Positions 57,864-64,000 of a stretch of DNA of 64,000 nucleotides are shown here, piece after piece. The DNA lies in contig NC_083379.1 in the NCBI RefSeq assembly GCF_031755915.1, positions 40,990,001-41,054,000 of the forward strand, in the 5' to 3' direction. The translations under genes were made by a program, and so were the position numbers. Source of the DNA: Ziziphus jujuba (taxonomy: Eukaryota > Streptophyta > Magnoliopsida > Rosales > Rhamnaceae). Under the pieces are notes generated by a model. The model made no database searches. It was not told the origin of the DNA and saw nothing but the letters and a program-made list of their open reading frames with translations. The first letter of the stretch is position 1. The number at the start of each line of letters is the position of its first letter.

Positions 57864-58980
57864 TTTGATTTCATAAGACAATGCTCATACGTAACTCTCA
57901 CATATAACCACCTACCTACTTAATTGTTATCTGTATTCAGATGGTCTCATTTCTACTTAAAGGAAACGTGGTAACGTCATTTTTTTCTTTTTTTACAAAA
58001 AGATTTTTCCGTGTTTATATCAACAACAATGCCTAACAATTTCCAGAAGGATACTTGCACATTATTATAGAGACTGGTCATAAGAAAAAAAAAAAAAAAA
58101 ACAAAAATCACTTATAATTAGATCTTCCATTGCACTCAGCAATGGGCCACTCGGCCTGTGTATTCTTGAATCGGGAGTGGTTATTGCCCGTCAACCACGG
58201 TTTTGCTGGTGGCGGTGGCCGCAAGAATCGTGAATTGTGTTAGAAAATTGTGCGAAGCAGGTCCCATAAAGATTATGATATATATTCCGATTATGGACTA
58301 ATTTGAAAAATTAAGAAAACTCCTGAATTATAATATAATTTAAGATGGTTTCCTATTAAGCAATATGGGATAATTTCAGAATAAATGCAACTACTAAAAA
58401 TTTTACAAACAATTTACTTCATCAAAAAGCATTTAAACATATATTACAAAATTATATATATGTATATATTTATAAAAATAATACATACCGCACACATATT
58501 TATATACACACTCAATTTGGTGATTAGATAGGTGAGAATATATATATATGTATATCAATAGTATTTTTTTTTAGTTATAACAATTTTTTTTTATTCTCAC
58601 GTTTTAAATCCATAATTTTCTGATTATATATACAAGAGTAACTTATCAATTAAATTAATCTCACTTAAACATATATTTACATGACTTAGCTATATCCTTA
58701 ATCTTTACTCTTCAATCTAATTATTTGATCTTCCCATTAACAAACATATACGAATTGATTTTGTTACATAATATGTCTAATAGTCTTTATAGTTAAAGAT
58801 AATCTTAGTCAGACGAGAACTAATTTGAAAATAAGTGCCTGCATACACAGTGACTCTAGCTAGAACTTTGAAAGGTCTGTTGAAAGAGATAGACGCAAAT
58901 GATTTTCCCTATAAATTATCTAAAGAAAGATGATGAAGATGCGCATTAATTAGTACAAATTAATAAGGATTTTGTCGCTC
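57864..58980. other. Spacer between GDSL genes 7 and 8
   Basis: The array flank seen after genes 3-6 is not recognisable here, so gene 8 belongs to an older unit. 58130-58260 is GC-richer without an ORF of note. A TATA box for gene 8 (CCTATAAATTA) is at 58908-58918. Confidence 0.5.
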
Positions 58981-60607
58981 ATGGCAAAATTAAGCTTCCA
59001 CAGTATTTGTCTCCTAATTGTTTTCTTTACAAGTTTTCTCATCACAGATGCTGCTCACTTTGGGCCATTGAAGAATCATGTGGCTTTGTTCATCTTTGGG
59101 GATTCACTATTTGATGCTGGAAATAATAACTACATCAACACCACTTTCAAAGCTAATTACAAGCCTTATGGTGAAACCTTCTTTCACTATCCTACTGGCA
59201 GATCTTCGGATGGCCGGCTAATTCCAGATTTCACTGGTACCTCATCTTTATCCTACTTTTTAATATGTATGTATCTAGAATTTTGTTGATTTTATCCTTG
59301 AAATTTTAACTGACAATTTGATCATTGATGTATAGCTGAGTACGCGAAGCTGCCACTAATTCCACCATATCTACAACCTGGAATCGATCATCAATTGACG
59401 AATGGGGTGAACTTTGCATCCTCAGGAGCTGGTGCTCTGGTTGAAACTCGCCAAGGATTGGTAAGCTATATATACATAGCCTATACATGGTATAGGTTTT
59501 TGGGCTTCTTTTTCTGTCCATTTATGTATAATGGATGACATTAATATTATGAACCATTTTAATTTCCAGGTGATAGATCTTCAAACTCAACTTGGTTATT
59601 TCGAAAACGTTAGCAGGCAGTTGAGGAAGAAACTAGGGGATGCAGAGGCTGAATCTCTGTTATCCAGAGCTGTTTACTTGTTTAGTGTCGGAGGCAATGA
59701 CTACTTATTCCCTTTTGAGATCAACTCCACTGTTCTTCGGTCCTACTCGCCAGAACAATTTGTGGGGTTGGTGACAGGCAACATAACAGCAGTAGTCAAA
59801 GTAGGTACTATTTATATCTTCTAAATAATATATATAACCTCTGTACTATATTTGACGCATAATTAAATGGTTTTAGTTTAACGATCTGGTGTGCTAATTA
59901 GGAAATATATATCATACCTTATATTTATTATGTTTGATGCATAATTAAAATGGTTTTAACTCAATTATATTGTGTGTTAATTAGGCAATATATAAGACTG
60001 GAGGAAGGAAATTTGGGTTTTTAAATATGTTGCCATTAAGCCGTACACCATATGCAAAAGCATTGCTTGGAGGGGGACAATGTTTTGAACAGATCACACC
60101 CTATGTAAAGCTTCACAACCAAGAACTTCCCAAGCGTCTTCAAAAGTTAGAAAGCGAACTGAAGGGATTCAAATATTCACTTTTACCATTTTACTCTTTT
60201 TTGGAACAACGGATAAATCACCCTTCTAAATATGGTATTATATACAACCAATTAATTTTTCTTAGTCTGGTATTAATTATTTTGAACATGTTAATTTTAA
60301 GCTTACATTTTTTTTTTGATGCATTATATATATATATATATATATATATATTTGGTTGCATAATTAAGGTTTCAAAGAAGCAAAAGCAGCATGTTGTGGC
60401 AGTGGACCGTTCAGAGGTATTTTCAGCTGCGGCGGAAAAAGAGGTGTGGAAGAGTATTATCTATGTCAGAATGCTAGTGAATATGTCTTCTTTGACTCTA
60501 TTCATCTCACTGAAAGGGCTTACCAGCAATTTGCCAAACCATCGTGGAATGGAAAACCCGCTCTCTCTGGCTCCTACAACCTCAAAGCTTTATTTGAATC
60601 TAATTAA
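58981..60607 (+). CDS. GDSL esterase/lipase 8 of the array
   Basis: Exons 58981-59236, 59336-59460, 59570-59800, 59985-60234 and 60369-60607 encode 366 residues. The signal peptide is residues ~1-25. Block I is [13 protein letters not shown] (Ser42), block III SVGGNDY (Asn170) and block V FDSIHLTE (Asp330, His333), with HL as in gene 1 rather than HP. Exon 4 is six bases shorter than in the other copies and its centre ([15 protein letters not shown]) is divergent. Intron 3 holds a tandem duplication of its own 3' end, leaving a decoy acceptor (TTAGGAAATATA) at ~59899-59902, upstream of the acceptor in use at 59983-59984. The stop is TAA after an extra Asn. Confidence 0.92.
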
Positions 60608-60974
60608 GAAAATATTGTATTATTAGAATTTATTACAGAAAAACCTTTTTACGATAATTTTCTATATTGAAATAAATTATGATAATAATAATAATAATAA
60701 TAATCTATATATTGTAAAAAATATATGGTATATTACATTTAAGGTTCAATATGACATAAAATATTTATATTAATTTATTTAGAATAATGATTTATTTTTT
60801 TATCTTTGTTACAACATTTATAATGGTATATATTAACTTAACAATATAGACACATTTTTGTTCAAGCTAAAATATTTTTAACTACAATTCTATTAAATTA
60901 TAGCTTTTTCATAGTTATAAAATTAATTTGGTTCTAACATTAAGTATGCTTTATGCTTGTTAGACTAGTCCAAA
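60608..60974. other. 3' flank of gene 8
   Basis: AT-rich, with an (ATA)n run at 60681-60702. No gene. Confidence 0.5.
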
Positions 60975-61150
60975 TTTTAATCAATGGCTGCTTGCTTTTA
61001 ACCGATTACACCATCTGGTGAAGTACACAATAAAAAACTTTCCAAGCTCCTTCAAAAATTGCAAAGCAACCTCAACGGAGACACCTATGTAAAGAAAAAT
61101 GTGTAAAAAAGGTTTACAACACTAATATATATATATATATATATATAAAT

Positions 61151-61185
<35 letters not shown>

Positions 61186-61348
61186 AAATTTCATAATGGG
61201 CAAGATCATCCATCTAACATGCTAGCGAATATATGTTCGTTGACTCTGGTCATCCCACAGAAAGGTGCAACGAGTTGTTGGCCCAAGTTGCTTGGAGTGG
61301 AGAGCCCGATGTCACTGGACCTTACAATCTTAAACCTCTTTTTAAATT
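60975..61348 (+). pseudogene. GDSL fragment (exon 4 and exon 5 remnants)
   Basis: 60985-61080 resembles exon 4 (GCTTGCTTTTAACCGATTACACCATCTGGTGAAGTACACAATAAA... CAACCTCAACGGAG). After a gap with (TA)n and (GA)n repeats (61122-61184), 61212-61348 is exon 5 (ATATGTTCGTTGACTCTGGTCATCCCACAG through GGACCTTACAATCTTAAACC). MULE2 interrupts the final codons at 61349. Confidence 0.87.
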
Positions 61349-64000
61349 GGGTTTTTTCGATAAATAGCCACCTTACAACTCCATTTTAGAAAAATAGCAA
61401 ATTTTTTTTTTAAAAAAAAAACTAGCCATCTTGGGACAAAAATACCCTTGATAAAATTGAAAATTACGCAAAAGGTTTTTTTTACACCCTTTCCTTTCTT
61501 CCTCTACACAGCCGTTCGTGGGGGTGGGGTTTCTCTAAACTCTTTGCATCTCATCGCCTCTCACTCTCATTTTTTTGTATTTTCTCATATCTCAAACTAA
61601 AATCAGGTAAAAATTTTATCTTTTTTCTTATTAGATGAAAGTAAGGAAATATGTGTTTTTTTTGTTTTTTCTCTTTCTCTTTTTTCTTGTAAGTTTTATT
61701 AGTTTAGGGTTTTTTAAGCTTTTTATTTGATATGGGTATGCAAGAAATTAATTTATGAGATGTTATATATGATTTTAAAGATACTTAGGTGGCATATGGT
61801 TTGAAAATGGAAGAAATTTTGTGTAAAATTGAAAAATCGCGAAAAACAGTAAAAACGGAGGAAATTTGGCGAAAAAGATGAATTTCCGCCAATTTCCTCC
61901 AGTTTGTCAGTTTTCGCAAAATTTCCACCAATTTTCCGCCAATTTTCCGCTAGTAGGAAAAAGCTATATTTGGCCCCAAAAAAAAAAAATAGAATCAACT
62001 TTTTTAATACAGTTAATATGTTTGTTTAGTATTATTCAAAATTTTATATATTTATTGATTTAGTTTAACGTTATTTATTTAATTTTGTAGTAAAATGGAA
62101 GATGATGACATTGTAATTGCGGTTTTATACAATGGAACATTGGTACAAAATGATAGTGGTGATTGGGAATATCGAAATGGTAAAAATGTAATGGTTTCCG
62201 TCGACAAGAGATGCACAAAATCAGAGTTAGAGGATGAGATTTTCAATTCTATTGAGATAGATCGAAATGAATATTTGCTAAAGCTAAAATGGATATATGG
62301 ACGATGTGCAGAAAAGTTGGATCCTACAGAAATACGATGTGATAGGGATGTGAAATGCTTTCTTCAAGAAGTGAGGAATGGAGGGATGACAATGATGCGG
62401 CCTCCATTGTATGTTGAGGTGATTTCAAAAGTTGAACATGTATGTAGAAATGTTCATCAAACAGCATTTGCTTCGGATAGTGGGAGTAATCTTCATTCTT
62501 TTTCTTGTCCTCCAATTGGCGCTCGTCTACCACAAGCTGCCGGTACTGAACCTATTCAGGCTACATCTCAGGAAATTATGGTTCAAGAAACTCAGTTTAG
62601 AGATCAAGTTGATGTTCGTGGGACCTGGACATCATTTAACATTCACGAAGGAGTTGATGTTGGAGGTGACTATGCTGAACGGTTTCCTAACGACGAGGAG
62701 TATGAGCAGTTGCATCATATTGATCATGATGAGAATTACAATGCAGCAGGGGATGATGTTGGTCATAATGATGTAGATTTTGATCATGAGTTGCCGGACA
62801 ATGATAATGATATGCATCCTGAAATGAACAATGAAGGAGTTGATGATGTTAGGGTTCATCGTGCTACAAGTGACCACATATCATCGAGCAACAGAAGTGG
62901 TTCTATGGCCATATTTTCGTCAAAGTTCACTGGCTGTGAGAGCATAGTAGTTGGACAATTATTTCACAACAAACGTGACCTACAGAATAAACTGAGTATC
63001 TATTGCATGCGAGAAAATAAGGAGTTCAAGGTGACACGGTCAACTACACAACGGTATGAGGTTGTATGCTTGGAAAATACTTGTAAATGGCGACTACGTG
63101 CAACCACATTTAAAAATGGAGAAATATTTGTTGTGAGAATTTTTGATAATGTACACAGTTGCTCGTTAGATATCGTGTATCGAGAACACAAGCAAGCCAG
63201 TAGCCGGGTTATCGGGCAATGTATCAAATCTAAATATGAAGGTATTGCACGTGTTTACAAACCCAAAGAAATTCAACATGATTTTTTGTAGAAATATGGG
63301 GTGAATGTAAGCTACAACAAAGCATGGAGAGGTAAAGAGTATGCACTTAACAGTGTTAAGGGATCTCCAGAGGAGAATTTTGCTAAGTTACCTGCCTACT
63401 GTTATGAGTTAGTGTCGAAGAACCCTGGGACTATTACACGTATCAAAACAGACGATAATAACAATTTTGTATATTTCTTTATGGCGATTGGAGCAAGCAT
63501 TAGGGGATTTAAATCACACATAAGACCCGTATTGGCTGTTGATGCAACTACATTGAAAGGGAAATACAAAGGGTACATGTATATTGCATCGGGCATGGAT
63601 GGCAATAAGCAAATATATCCTTTGGCTTTCGGCATTGGAGATGGAGAGAACGAGCAAGCATATACATGGTTTTTCCAAAACCTGAAGGATGCCCCGCTAT
63701 TGAAAGGGCATTACGCAAAGTTTTTCCCAATGCATACCATGCGTTGTGCACGTACCATATAAGTAGAAATATTAAAGCAAATGGACATGCGAAAGATGAA
63801 TCAATAATACAATGTTTCATGCTCGCAGCTAGTGCATATTTGGTTGAAGATTTTGAGTTTTATATGGGGCAAATTGAGGCAAAAAACAGTAGGGCTGCTC
63901 AGTACATTCGATCATGTGACCCTACAAGGTGGGCACGTTCTCTTTGTCCATGTAGAAGGTACACTATTATGACCACCAATATTGCAGAAAGCTTGAATGG
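61349..64000 (+). mobile_element. MULE2, Mutator-like element, 5' part (runs off the window)
   Basis: Starts GGGTTTTTTCGATAAATAGCC, collinear with the MULE1 TIR: same leader exon and intron (donor 61607, acceptor 62090), a reduced TTTCCGCCAGT array (61885-61955), and the transposase start at 62095. If the usual 9-bp duplication exists, the left copy would be TTTTAAATT (61340-61348). The right end lies outside the window. A broken transposase gene occupies the rest. Confidence 0.9.
62095..64000 (+). pseudogene. MURA-type transposase of MULE2, broken, 3' end outside window
   Basis: The N-terminal domain opens MEDDDIVIAVLYNG and is followed by an acidic His/Asp/Asn-rich linker. Next is the MuDR-type DNA-binding region (VTRSTTQRYEVVCLENTCKWRLRATTF) and the start of the DDE catalytic domain, with the first Asp in AVDATTLKGKYKG (codon 63541-63543). 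Two lesions are seen. A TAG at 63289-63291 interrupts HDFL*KYGVNVSY. About 43 bp are missing at ~63692-63695 relative to MULE1, deleting the second catalytic Asp (VSDRH) and shifting the frame. After that the true frame continues (AIERALRKVFPNAYHALCTY ... TTNIAESLNG) to the window end. Confidence 0.92.

Noticed and set aside
1..64000. CRISPR arrays, bacterial operons, tRNA or rRNA genes
   Set aside because: None seen. The repeats are microsatellites, TIRs, LTRs and gene duplicates, and no cloverleaf with proper A and B boxes was recognised by eye.

Overview
This is plant nuclear DNA. The genes have GT-AG introns, the DNA is very AT-rich with many (TA)n and (CA)n microsatellites, and plant transposons of several classes are nested in it. 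The gene families present (group VII ERF, LEA_2/NHL, plant SGNH/GDSL esterases) point to a dicot. The overall look suggests a woody rosid, possibly Rosales such as Ziziphus, but the genus is a guess. No organellar or bacterial sequence is visible.

Layout. 1-1049 is intergenic with a small inverted-repeat MITE. 1059-5738 is a complete-ended Mutator-like element (MULE1) with a perfect 9-bp target duplication and ~950-bp terminal inverted repeats. It holds a broken transposase gene (minus strand) and a small chimeric ORF (plus strand) that joins the transposase N-terminus to the end of a Ulp1-type (C48) protease. 5748-8600 is AT-rich intergenic DNA. 8864-11613 is a two-exon group VII ERF (RAP2.12/RAP2.2-like) with the Met-Cys N-degron. 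13858-14986 is a three-exon LEA_2/NHL-type membrane protein gene with a MITE in intron 1. 15-18.7 kb is intergenic.

From 18.8 kb to 61.35 kb the window is one tandem array of GDSL esterase/lipase genes, all on the plus strand and all with the same five-exon structure (phases 1,0,0,1). Seven copies have intact frames: 18825, 22294, 27859, 46782, 52038, 56087 and 58981. One full-length copy (39856) is dead, with two nonsense codons, a 7-bp insertion and an altered GDS motif. At least five further loci are fragments (25228, 26468, 36552, 43528, 60975). The array has been reshaped by a ~7-kb segmental duplication (33.6-43.1 kb versus 43.2-50.0 kb). It also carries a Ty1-copia pol remnant, a copia-type LTR, a ~1.0-kb solo LTR present in both duplicate copies, a 2.6-kb solo LTR present in only one, and two hAT-type non-autonomous elements with 8-bp target duplications.

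At 61349 a second MULE of the same family (MULE2) begins exactly inside the last codons of a GDSL fragment and runs off the window. Its transposase is also broken, but at different places from MULE1.

How the parts relate. The ERF is a nuclear oxygen-sensing transcription factor and the LEA_2 protein is membrane-anchored. The GDSL enzymes carry signal peptides and would be secreted or apoplastic hydrolases. Nothing in the sequence ties the ERF or LEA_2 gene functionally to the array. Most of the novelty lies in how the array and the MULE family evolved. All exon boundaries were worked out by eye from GT-AG signals, reading frame and paralogue alignment; no transcript data were available.
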